A stretch of DNA of 8,192 bases from JBBRHH01 sp038222915 (GTDB taxonomy: Bacteria > Planctomycetota > Phycisphaerae > Tepidisphaerales > Tepidisphaeraceae), in NCBI GenBank assembly GCA_038222915.1, contig JBBRHH010000268.1, forward strand, positions 1 to 8,192. Direction: 5' to 3'. This document shows, piece by piece, positions 1 to 6,038 of the stretch. The first letter of the stretch is position 1. Each line of letters begins with the position of its first letter. The position numbers and the translations under genes were made by a program. The notes under the pieces were generated by a model, which was given only the letters and a program-made list of their open reading frames with translations, was not told the DNA's origin and did not search any database.

Positions 1-83
1 ACTTCTGCGATCGCCAGGCGTTTGATGACAGCCAGCAGCACCAGCAGGTGACGGCCGGGCTGGATGTTCTTTTCCAACTGTAG
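1..83 (+). CDS. C-terminal end of an outer-membrane porin (partial, tandem paralogue)
   Basis: Only the last 27 residues are inside the window. The reading frame begins at the third base and ends with TAG at 81-83. The peptide starts DFCDRQAFDD and ends in FQL. It matches the end of the complete porin downstream at 22 of 27 residues, and 65 of 83 bases are identical with no gaps, so this is the tail of a paralogous beta-barrel porin lying directly upstream in tandem. No other part of the protein can be seen. Assignment to the OmpL/BBP2-like porin group is inherited from the downstream paralogue. Confidence 0.8.
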   Translation, partial: FCDRQAFDDSQQHQQVTAGLDVLFQL

Positions 84-242
84 GCTAGACGTTAGAGTAT
101 GACGCCCCGATGGACTATGCACGTCGCCCCCTTTATCGGACTTGAGAGAATGCCGGGATTGGCTACAGGTTTACTAAAGTAGCCGCCGATTTACGGTGAG
201 GAAATTCAGTCGGGACGTTGTGGTTTTTTGGAAGGAGCAGCG

Positions 243-1553
243 ATGCAGAAGCGAATGTTGATGATGGTGGCCGCGGCCACCCTGTGTACGGCCGGGTTAG
301 TGAAGGCGGATGGACCGTCCAGCGGCGCAGGCGTAAGCATGCAGCCGGTTTACCGGATGGATGATGTTGCGGCGGATACGGCGACGCCGGACACGACCTT
401 CGATCGCCCGATTATGGCGCTGCTCAAACTAGGCGGCCTTGAAAAGCCGATGCGCGATCTGCATCTGAACCTGTTCGGCTACGTCGAAGGCGGCTTCACC
501 CATAACTTCGATCAGCCCGACGAAGGGAATATCGAAAACAAGGGCCGCGTCTTCGACTGGAAGAACAACAAGCCCCTCCTCAATCAGGCCGACATCAGCC
601 TCGAACGCCTACCCGATATCACCAAGTGGGACATCGGCGGCCGGGCCGACTTCATCTATGGCTCGGATGCACGCTGGATTCATGCCAACGGCCTCTTCGA
701 TTACCACAACGACGACGCCCATCCCCCCAAGAACCAGTTCGACCTGGTTCAGGCCTACCTGAACTTCAATATCCCCATCGGCCCGAGCGGCCTGCAGATT
801 CTCGCGGGTAAGTTCGTCACCCTCGTCGGCGCTGAAGTCATCGACCCCACCGGCAACGTCTTCTACTCCCACGATTTCCTCTTCAACTTCGCCCTCCCCT
901 TCACCCACACCGGCATCCTCGCCTCCTACGGCCTCACCAAGGATCTGTCCGTAAAACTCGGCGTGACCCGCGGCTGGGATCAGGCCAACAAGGACAATAA
1001 CAACGACGCGATCGATTTCACCGGGCAGTTGGCCTGGAACTCGGGTCCGTGGAGCACCGTCTTCAACTTCATCACCGGCCCCGAAGAAAACAACGACAGC
1101 CGGCACTACCGTACGCTGCTCGACACCATCATCAGCTACACTCCCAACGCCCAGTGGAAGTTCACTGTGAACGGCGACTACGCCTACGAAACCCAGGGCG
1201 CTCCCGGCGGCCAGGCGCAGTGGTACGGCGTGGCGGCGTATGCGACGTATACATGTAACAAATACATCAGCGTGAGCGGCCGGGGCGAGTGGTTCCGTGA
1301 CAACGACGGCACGCGGTTCCTGCTGGAAGGCCAGCCGTTTGCGAACGGCGGCGGTACGGCGATCGGGATCGGGGCGAATTTTTATTCCCTCACCGTGGGC
1401 GCTTCGATCACGCCCTTCCCCGACAACCAGTTCGGCAAGTACTTCAAGATCCGCCCGGAAATTCGCTATGACTTCTGCGACCGCCAGGCGTTCGACGACG
1501 CCCAGCAACACCAGCAGGTCACCATCGGGCTTGATGCGATCATCCAGCTGTAA
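243..1553 (+). CDS. OmpL/BBP2-like outer-membrane beta-barrel porin
   Basis: Predicted 436-residue outer-membrane porin that would let small solutes cross the outer membrane; the substrate is unknown. The ATG at 243 is chosen because AAGGAG sits five bases upstream; a TTG at 228 in the same frame lacks such a site. Residues 1-22 form a signal peptide (Lys/Arg start, hydrophobic core, cleavage probably after VKA). The mature part has many alternating polar and aromatic strands, for example LNLFGYVEGGFTHNFDQP early on and repeated short Gly-turn strands to the C-terminus. This pattern fits the putative beta-barrel porin-2 (OmpL-like) family common in planctomycetes. The protein ends in IIQL rather than in the aromatic residue typical of proteobacterial porins. 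Two cysteines remain in the mature chain (TYTCNKY and DFCDRQ). A tandem paralogue ends 159 bases upstream. Family call is good; specificity is not inferable. Confidence 0.85.
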   Translation: MQKRMLMMVAAATLCTAGLVKADGPSSGAGVSMQPVYRMDDVAADTATPDTTFDRPIMALLKLGGLEKPMRDLHLNLFGYVEGGFTHNFDQPDEGNIENKGRVFDWKNNKPLLNQADISLERLPDITKWDIGGRADFIYGSDARWIHANGLFDYHNDDAHPPKNQFDLVQAYLNFNIPIGPSGLQILAGKFVTLVGAEVIDPTGNVFYSHDFLFNFALPFTHTGILASYGLTKDLSVKLGVTRGWDQANKDNNNDAIDFTGQLAWNSGPWSTVFNFITGPEENNDSRHYRTLLDTIISYTPNAQWKFTVNGDYAYETQGAPGGQAQWYGVAAYATYTCNKYISVSGRGEWFRDNDGTRFLLEGQPFANGGGTAIGIGANFYSLTVGASITPFPDNQFGKYFKIRPEIRYDFCDRQAFDDAQQHQQVTIGLDAIIQL

Positions 1554-1584
1554 AAGCAGCTGACATAGAGCAAGATAAGGTATT

Positions 1585-1615
1585 GGGCGTCCCCTGGTGG
1601 GACGCCCTTTCCTTT
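1585..1615 (+). terminator. Rho-independent terminator after the porin
   Basis: A perfect 9-bp inverted repeat, GGGCGTCCC (1585-1593) and GGGACGCCC (1599-1607), encloses the five-base loop CTGGT and is followed by TTTCCTTT. It lies 31 bases after the porin stop and just before the 3' end of the convergent ABC ATPase gene. The T-rich side favours termination of plus-strand transcripts. The minus-strand side has no comparable T-run, although the hairpin is symmetric and could help there. Confidence 0.85.
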
Positions 1616-1618
1616 GAT

Positions 1619-3103
1619 TCAGGTCAACCCTGCCATGAGTCTTGCGATGGTATCAGTTGCAACGGATGGGAAGCCGGTGAGGGTGAGGCGGCCCTGGTAG
1701 AGGACGGCGATGCGATCGGAGAGGCGGAGGAGTTCGTCGAGATCGCTGCTGATGAGGATGACGGCGCAGCCGCGCTGGCGGTGGGCGAGGAGTTGCTGGT
1801 AGACGAAGTTGGTTGCGCCGATGTCGAGGCCGCGGACGGGGTTGGTGGCGACGATGAGTTTGGGTTCAACGACGGCAAGCTCGCGGGCGAGGATGACCTT
1901 CTGCTGATTGCCGCCGCTGAGGCGTGCGACGGAAGTGTGGACGGAGGCGGAGCGGATATCGAAGCGGGCGATGATGGATTGGGTGGTGTTGCGAACGCGC
2001 CCCCAAGAGATGAAGGGGCCGGTACGGAAGGGGGCGCGGCCATGGTGCTTCAGGGCAATGTTCTCAGCGACGGACATCGCGCCGACGAGGCCTTCGCGCT
2101 TTCGGTCGTTGGGAATGTGGCCGACGCCGAGGGCGGCGCGGTGGCTGAGGTTGAGGGAGGTGACGTCGACGCCGTTGAGGGAGATCTGGCCTGAGGTTGT
2201 TGGGCGGAGGCCGACGAGGACTTCGGCGAGTTCCTGTTGGCCGTTGCCGTCGACGCCGGCGATGCCGAAGATTTCGGGGCCGATGGAGAGGTCGACGGTG
2301 GAGAGGCCGGCGGCGGCGACGTTGCGAAGTTGCAGGATGGCGGGGGATGCGGTCGAGGATTCGGGGCGGATATTGCGGATCTCGGCGACCTGATGGCCAA
2401 CCATGTGGTGAGCGAGATCTTCAGCGCTGACGTCCTTGGCCTGGCCTTGCCAGACGACTGCGCCCTTGCGCAGAACGGTCACGTCTTCGCAGATGCGTTT
2501 CACTTCTTTGAGCTTGTGGCTGATGAAGACGACGGCGGTGCCACGGTCGCGCAGGCGGTTGATGGCGGTGAAGAGTTGATCGACTTCGAGCGGCGTGAGG
2601 ACGGCCGTGGGCTCGTCGAGGATGAGGACGCGGACGTCGCGGTGGAGGGCCTTGAGGATTTCGACGCGCTGGCGAGCGCCGACGGAGAGGTCGTCTACGC
2701 GCGCGTGGGGATTTACGTCGAGGCCGATGGAGGTGGAGAGATCGAGGAGGCGGCGGGCGAGGGCGCGGCGCGGTAATAGTTGGTGCTGACGCCGATCGCC
2801 GAGGAGGACGTTGTCGAGGATGGACAATGCGCCGGCCAGCATGAAGTGCTGGTGGACCATTCCGATTCCGATCTTGATTGCGTCGTGGGGGGATCGGATT
2901 GTGATTGATTTGGAATCGACGGTGATCTGACCGGCGTCGGGGCGGAGGAGGCCGTAGAGGATGTTCATCAGGGTGGACTTGCCTGCGCCGTTTTCACCGA
3001 GGAGGCCGTGGACGCGGCCGGGTTGGAGGGTGAGGGAAACGTCGGAGAGGGCGGGGAGGCCGGCGAAGGACTTGCGGATTTTCCGGAGTTCGAAAGAAGG
3101 CAT
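1619..3103 (-). CDS. ABC transporter ATP-binding protein, double NBD, sugar/nucleoside (YufO-like) type
   Basis: A 494-residue cytoplasmic ATPase with two fused nucleotide-binding domains, as in importers for simple sugars or nucleosides (RbsA/MglA and YufO/NupO types). Domain 1 looks active: Walker A GENGAGKST (36-44), Q-loop Q85 in VHQHFML, signature LSVGARQ (139-145), Walker B VLILDEP (159-165) with catalytic E164, and switch H196. Domain 2 is degenerate as usual in this family: GVDGNGQQE (283-291) replaces Walker A, the signature LSGGNQQK (395-402) is intact, and the Walker B region reads VATNPVRGLD. The LLGENGAGKSTLMNILYGL and GIGMVHQHFML stretches favour the nucleoside (BMP-partnered) branch. 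The ATG at 3103 has AGGTGA nine bases upstream. No permease or binding-protein gene adjoins it: a MarR gene diverges upstream and a porin converges downstream. It is therefore an orphan ATPase. Substrate is inferred only from family. Confidence 0.9.
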   Translation of the reverse strand: MPSFELRKIRKSFAGLPALSDVSLTLQPGRVHGLLGENGAGKSTLMNILYGLLRPDAGQITVDSKSITIRSPHDAIKIGIGMVHQHFMLAGALSILDNVLLGDRRQHQLLPRRALARRLLDLSTSIGLDVNPHARVDDLSVGARQRVEILKALHRDVRVLILDEPTAVLTPLEVDQLFTAINRLRDRGTAVVFISHKLKEVKRICEDVTVLRKGAVVWQGQAKDVSAEDLAHHMVGHQVAEIRNIRPESSTASPAILQLRNVAAAGLSTVDLSIGPEIFGIAGVDGNGQQELAEVLVGLRPTTSGQISLNGVDVTSLNLSHRAALGVGHIPNDRKREGLVGAMSVAENIALKHHGRAPFRTGPFISWGRVRNTTQSIIARFDIRSASVHTSVARLSGGNQQKVILARELAVVEPKLIVATNPVRGLDIGATNFVYQQLLAHRQRGCAVILISSDLDELLRLSDRIAVLYQGRLTLTGFPSVATDTIARLMAGLT

Positions 3104-3193
3104 TTCGATCGGTCACCTGGTTGGTTGCAGCATTCTATCGTATTCAAGTGCTCCTCTTGACAATTATCGTTATAACGACTAAGGTATTGGCGT
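3104..3193. promoter_or_regulatory. Divergent promoter region between ABC ATPase and marR
   Basis: Ninety bases separate the two divergent starts. On the plus strand TTGACA lies at 3157-3162. The -10 position expected 17 bases further on (TAAGGT, 3180-3185) is poor and would leave almost no leader. On the minus strand a TAGAAT box (complement of 3132-3137) lies about 25 bases before the ATPase start; the nearest -35-like TTGTCA (complement of 3158-3163) is 20 bases away, longer than ideal. Both possible -35 boxes fall inside the operator-like motif at 3159-3176, so a bound repressor could affect both directions. Promoter boxes are read by eye and are weak. Confidence 0.4.
3159..3176 (-). promoter_or_regulatory. 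Putative MarR operator, copy 1
   Basis: The minus strand reads GTTATAACGATAATTGTC. It matches the motif before the pirin gene at 16 of 18 positions, in the opposite orientation. On the plus strand the adjoining TCGTTATAACGA (3167-3178) is a perfect 12-base palindrome. The location just before the marR start fits autoregulation, the usual arrangement for MarR-family repressors. Binding is inferred, not shown. Confidence 0.55.
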
Positions 3194-3649
3194 ATGAGCA
3201 AGCTGCAACGCGAGATCAAGCAGGCTAGGCCTTTTCGGAGTGTGGAGCAGGAGGCTTTTTTGAACCTGCAGAAGACGGCCGATGCTTTGATGCAGGGGGT
3301 TGCGGAGACGCTTAAGCCGTTTGGGGTTTCTCCTACGCAGTACAATGTTTTGCGCATTCTGTATGGGGCCGCGGAAGGGTTGTCGTGCCGGGAGATTGGG
3401 GAGCGGATGATCACGCGAGATCCGGATGTGACGCGGCTGCTGGATCGGCTGGAAGAGCGCGATCTGGTGAAGCGGCATCGGGATCGGGCGGACCGGCGGA
3501 TTGTGCTGGTGGAAATCACGGCCGAGGGGAATGAGCTTGTGGAGGCTACGGACGAGCCGGTGGCGCGGCTATTGAAAAATCAGCTTGGGCATGTTGGACA
3601 GGCCCGTTTGAATCAACTGGTTGAGCTTTTGGAGGCGATTCGAACCTGA
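3194..3649 (+). CDS. MarR-family winged-helix transcriptional regulator
   Basis: A 151-residue predicted DNA-binding dimer. Helix 1 and the dimer region span about residues 18-40. The fold core VSPTQYNVLRIL (45-56) leads to the helix-turn-helix LSCREIGERMITRDPDVTRLLDRLEERDLVKR (63-94). The wing carries the family hallmark DRADRR (97-102) followed by VLVEITAEG. Length is typical of MarR proteins. The single cysteine, C65, sits in the helix-turn-helix and not near the N-terminus, so an OhrR-type peroxide sensor is not indicated. The ATG at 3194 has only a weak AAGG nine bases upstream. The gene diverges from the ABC ATPase and is followed after 72 bases by the pirin gene, and both flanking intergenic regions share an operator-like motif. 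It most likely represses itself and the pirin gene; the inducing ligand is unknown. Confidence 0.9.
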   Translation: MSKLQREIKQARPFRSVEQEAFLNLQKTADALMQGVAETLKPFGVSPTQYNVLRILYGAAEGLSCREIGERMITRDPDVTRLLDRLEERDLVKRHRDRADRRIVLVEITAEGNELVEATDEPVARLLKNQLGHVGQARLNQLVELLEAIRT

Positions 3650-3670
3650 CGTCTTTTTTGACGTATGTCT

Positions 3671-3688
3671 GTTATAACGACAATCGTC
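3671..3688 (+). promoter_or_regulatory. Putative MarR operator, copy 2 (pirin promoter)
   Basis: GTTATAACGACAATCGTC matches copy 1 (on the other strand) at 16 of 18 bases. It contains the inverted half-sites ACGA (3678-3681) and TCGT (3685-3688) around a three-base centre. A -10-like GATAAT at 3695-3700 lies just downstream, so a protein bound here would cover the -35 to -10 interval of the pirin promoter. That position suits repression. The promoter assignment is tentative because the -35 at the proper distance (TTATAA) is weak. Confidence 0.55.
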
Positions 3689-3721
3689 GTACGGGATAAT
3701 TAAAAGAGTGGAGTGTTTGTC

Positions 3722-4426
3722 ATGATCAACGTAATCAAATCGGAAGAACGGCATCATCAGGACATGGGCTGGCTGGATGCGCGCTGGCACTTTTCGTTCA
3801 GCGACTATTACGACGCGAACAACATGAGCTGGGGCCCGTTGCGCGTCTTTAACGATGATGTCATCCGCGGCGGCGGCGGCTTTGGGGCTCACCCCCATCG
3901 CGATATGGAGATCATCACCTATGTGATCGACGGGGCGCTGGAACACAGCGACTCGATGGGGCACAAGGAGGCGCTGCGTGCCGGCGAGGTGCAGGTGATG
4001 TCGGCCGGGAAGGGCGTGGTGCACGCGGAGTACAACCATGCGAAGGATAAGGATCTGCGGTTGACGCAATTGTGGATTCTCCCGCGCAACAAGGGCACCA
4101 AGCCGCGCTGGGAACAGAAGGGGTGGGATCCGGCGCTGCGGCACAACCAGTTGCTGGCGGTTGTGTCGGATGGATCTACGCCAGGGACGCTGGCGATCGA
4201 TCAGGATGCGTCGATTTATGTGTCGACGCTGGATGCGGGCAAGGAAGTGGTGCATGAGACCAAGCCCGGACGGAAAGCCTATGCGTTTGTGATCGACGGC
4301 GACCTGGAGATCAACGGCACGGCACTGTCGGCCGGTGATCAGGGACGGATTGCCGACGAATCGCGGCTGACGATTCGGGGTGGAAGCAGCAAGGCCGAGC
4401 TGTTGTTGCTCGATCTGCCGGCTTAA
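3722..4426 (+). CDS. Pirin family protein (YhaK/YhhW-like bicupin)
   Basis: A 234-residue cupin-fold protein. Start ATG 3722 is preferred because GGAG lies eight bases upstream; a GTG at 3713 in frame has no spacing for a ribosome site. The N-terminal cupin carries the pirin block GPLRVFNDD and then HPHRDMEIITYV. The four metal ligands known from E. coli YhhW fall at the same positions: H57, H59, H101 and E103 (VMSAGKGVVHAEYNH). The C-terminal cupin follows, with IHQD-like AIDQDASIYVSTLDAG and the closing LLLLDLPA. Members of this family bind Fe or another divalent metal, and some oxidise quercetin in vitro; the natural substrate here is unknown. It is the gene after marR on the same strand, with its own operator-like site between, so regulation by that protein is likely. 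It ends before a bidirectional terminator. Confidence 0.92.
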   Translation: MINVIKSEERHHQDMGWLDARWHFSFSDYYDANNMSWGPLRVFNDDVIRGGGGFGAHPHRDMEIITYVIDGALEHSDSMGHKEALRAGEVQVMSAGKGVVHAEYNHAKDKDLRLTQLWILPRNKGTKPRWEQKGWDPALRHNQLLAVVSDGSTPGTLAIDQDASIYVSTLDAGKEVVHETKPGRKAYAFVIDGDLEINGTALSAGDQGRIADESRLTIRGGSSKAELLLLDLPA

Positions 4427-4438
4427 TTTCAAAACGAT

Positions 4439-4476
4439 CAGGGACCGCGCGAATGAACTTCTCGCGGTCCCTGTTT
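4439..4476. terminator. Bidirectional terminator between pirin and fbaB
   Basis: An 11-bp perfect inverted repeat, CAGGGACCGCG (4439-4449) with CGCGGTCCCTG (4463-4473), can be extended past one mismatch by GAA/TTC to leave a five-base loop TGAAC. TTTC follows on the plus strand. On the minus strand the distal side reads ATCGTTTTG, so it can also end fbaB transcripts. It occupies most of the short space between the two convergent genes. Confidence 0.85.
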
Positions 4477-4495
4477 CATTGATGGGGGATGCGAA

Positions 4496-5563
4496 TTAAG
4501 CGACTGTCACCGAGCTATCCAGATACACATCCTGGATGAGGTTTAAGAGTTGGATGCCTTCCTTCAGGGGTCGCTGAAACGCTTTTCGGCCTGAGATCAG
4601 GCCCATTCCGCCAGCGCGCTTGTTGATCACGGCCGTCTTGGCGGCTTCGGCGAAGTCGTTTGCGCCCGATGCGCCGCCTGAGTTGATCAGGGGCGATCGG
4701 CCCATGTAGCAATTGGCCAACTGGTAGCGGCACAACTCGATCGGGTGATCGCCGGGCGTCAGGTTGGAATATACAAGCTTGTCGGTCTTGCCGAACTTGA
4801 GGGCGTTGAAGCCGCCGTTGGTTTCCGGGAGCTTCTGTTTGATGATGTCGGCCTGGATGGTCACGCCGAGATGATTGGCCTGGCCGGTCAGGTCGGCCGC
4901 GACGTGGTAATCCTTGTCGGCGGTCTTGAAGGCGTTGTTGCGCAGGTAGCACCAGAGGACGGTCACCAATCCCATTTCATGCGCGGCCGCGAAGGCGCGG
5001 CTGACTTCCTGGATCTGCCGGTCTGCGCCGTCCGATCCAAAATAGATGGTTGCGCCGACGGCGACAGCACCCATGTCGAACGCCTGTTCCACCTGGGCGA
5101 ACATGATCTGGTCGAACTTATTCGGATAGGTCAGAAGCTCGTTGTGATTGAGCTTTACCAGAAACGGAATGCGATGCGCCCATTTCCGCGCCACCGATCC
5201 GAGAACGCCGAGCGTCGACGCGACGGCGTTGCAGCCGCCCTCGACGGCGAGGCGGACGATATTTTCCGGATCAAAGTAGATCGGGTTTTTGGCGAAGCTC
5301 GCGCCGGCCGAGTGCTCGATGCCCTGATCGACCGGCAGAATCGAAACGTAGCCGGTGTTGGCCAGCCGGCCGTGGCCGAGGATCGACTGGAAGTTCCGCA
5401 GCACATTGGGCGTGCGATCGCTGGCCGACGCGACGCGGTCGATGAAGTCGGGGCCGGGGAGATGCAGGGTGTTTTTGGGGAAACCTTTCGCGGTGTAGTT
5501 CAAAAGCGCGTCGGCTTCTGAACCAAGATGTTCCGCGATTTTTTTGGAAGATTCGGCAGACAT
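4496..5563 (-). CDS. fbaB: Class I fructose-bisphosphate aldolase (FbaB/DhnA type)
   Basis: A 355-residue cytoplasmic aldolase that interconverts fructose 1,6-bisphosphate with glyceraldehyde 3-phosphate and dihydroxyacetone phosphate in glycolysis and gluconeogenesis, through a lysine Schiff base. Recognised from long blocks shared with E. coli FbaB: VSILPVDQGIEHS, YFDPENIVRLAVEGGCNA, PFLVKLNHNELLTYP, GAVAVGATIYFGS, ADIIKQKLPETNGGFNAL, RYQLANCYMGRSPLINSGG, INKRAGGMGLISGRKAF and the C-terminal VYLDSSVTVA. Length matches the family (about 350). The Schiff-base lysine is probably the one in ADIIKQK, by analogy with archaeal relatives. ATG 5563 is chosen because GAGGAG lies eight bases upstream; the in-frame GTG at 5572 would overlap that site. 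It is monocistronic, convergent with the pirin gene and divergent from a small receiver-like gene. Confidence 0.95.
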   Translation of the reverse strand: MSAESSKKIAEHLGSEADALLNYTAKGFPKNTLHLPGPDFIDRVASASDRTPNVLRNFQSILGHGRLANTGYVSILPVDQGIEHSAGASFAKNPIYFDPENIVRLAVEGGCNAVASTLGVLGSVARKWAHRIPFLVKLNHNELLTYPNKFDQIMFAQVEQAFDMGAVAVGATIYFGSDGADRQIQEVSRAFAAAHEMGLVTVLWCYLRNNAFKTADKDYHVAADLTGQANHLGVTIQADIIKQKLPETNGGFNALKFGKTDKLVYSNLTPGDHPIELCRYQLANCYMGRSPLINSGGASGANDFAEAAKTAVINKRAGGMGLISGRKAFQRPLKEGIQLLNLIQDVYLDSSVTVA

Positions 5564-5604
5564 AGTGGGCACTCCTCGTTTTTGGGTAGGTTCGAACGAT
5601 CAAA

Positions 5605-5633
5605 AGTCTAAGACTGCCTGAGGCCGCATGCAA
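5605..5633 (-). promoter_or_regulatory. fbaB: Possible fbaB promoter
   Basis: On the minus strand TTGCAT (complement of 5628-5633) and TAGACT (complement of 5605-5610) are separated by 17 bases. That places the start of transcription roughly 35 bases ahead of the fbaB ATG. The -10 box is part of a small inverted repeat, AGTCT-A-AGACT (5605-5615). Both boxes match the sigma-70 consensus only partly. Confidence 0.3.
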
Positions 5634-5652
5634 TGGATAGGCGTAGCGGGCG

Positions 5653-5658
5653 TACAAT
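5653..5658 (+). promoter_or_regulatory. -10 box for a possibly leaderless transcript
   Basis: TACAAT (5/6 match to the -10 consensus) ends six bases before the ATG at 5665. Transcription would then begin at or next to the start codon. No purine-rich ribosome site is present in the interval, which agrees with a leaderless mRNA. No good -35 box is visible. Confidence 0.4.
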
Positions 5659-5664
5659 GAAAAG

Positions 5665-6000
5665 ATGCTGCCTGATGCAACTGTGCTCGTCCTTGTCCGC
5701 GATCTGATCCTCGCCAGCCGCGTGACCGCGACGGCGAAGGAACTAGGTGTGCCCTACAAGCTGCTCCGGAAACCGGAGGCCCTGGCCGGCGAAACTGGGC
5801 GGTTGCTCATTGTTGATTTGAATCTGGAATTGGCACTCGAAGGGGCGGCCGCTTGGCAGAAATTGACGCAGTGTGATGTTGTTGGCTTTGTGGCGCATGT
5901 TGATGCGGAAACGATCAATCGCGCGCGGACGGCCGGGCTGCAAAAGGTGTTGGCGCGGAGTCGGTTTGTGGAGTTGCTGCCGGAGATACTGAAATCGTGA
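5665..6000 (+). CDS. Small receiver-like (response-regulator fold) hypothetical protein
   Basis: A 111-residue soluble protein with the alternating beta/alpha pattern of a receiver domain: VLVLVRDLILASRVTATAKELG (strand 1, helix 1), RLLIVDLNL (about residues 46-54, strand 3 with an Asp where the phosphoacceptor usually sits), VVGFVAHVD (strand 4) and HVDAETINRARTAGLQKVLARSRFVELLPEIL (helix 4, strand 5, helix 5). The acidic pair that normally follows strand 1 is missing (LVRDL), so it may be a pseudo-receiver that does not take a phosphate. No output domain is attached. Similar stand-alone proteins are known as hypotheticals in planctomycetes and acidobacteria. It diverges from fbaB with about 100 bases between. 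The start lacks a Shine-Dalgarno site. Fold call is moderate; role unknown. Confidence 0.75.
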   Translation: MLPDATVLVLVRDLILASRVTATAKELGVPYKLLRKPEALAGETGRLLIVDLNLELALEGAAAWQKLTQCDVVGFVAHVDAETINRARTAGLQKVLARSRFVELLPEILKS

Positions 6001-6015
6001 GGGGTGTGTCGGGCA

Positions 6016-6038
6016 GGCTAGCCGGGCATTTTTGGCGG
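6016..6038 (+). repeat. 23-bp imperfect direct repeat, copy A
   Basis: Core CATTTTTGGCGG preceded by GGCTAGCCGGG. It matches copy B, 186 bases further on, at 21 of 23 positions. On the minus strand it encodes PPKMPG followed by the stop of the surface-protein remnant. Confidence 0.6.

Noticed and set aside
161..184. Hairpin GGCTAC...GTAGCC between the two porins, possible terminator
   Set aside because: The stem is only six base pairs plus a bulged TTT/AAA extension, and no T-run follows; not enough to call a terminator or riboswitch.
609..1511. Long minus-strand open frame opposite the porin
   Set aside because: Its Val/Gly/Glu-rich, low-complexity translation is the mirror of a GC-rich gene with strong third-position bias; the plus strand has a signal peptide, a ribosome site and paralogue support.
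1583..2776. Several plus-strand frames across the ABC ATPase
   Set aside because: Their translations are Gly/Asp/Glu/Ala or Arg/Ser rich and lack any motif, while the minus frame holds every ABC ATPase motif.
3648..3665. ACGTC-TTTTTT-GACGT inverted repeat after marR
   Set aside because: Only a five-base stem with the T-run in the loop rather than after it, so it is not a standard terminator.
3569..4432. 287-codon minus-strand frame over the pirin gene
   Set aside because: The plus strand encodes a clear pirin with its metal ligands; the antisense product has no recognisable domain.
4745..5521. 258-codon plus-strand frame over fbaB
   Set aside because: Antisense shadow of a strongly conserved aldolase.
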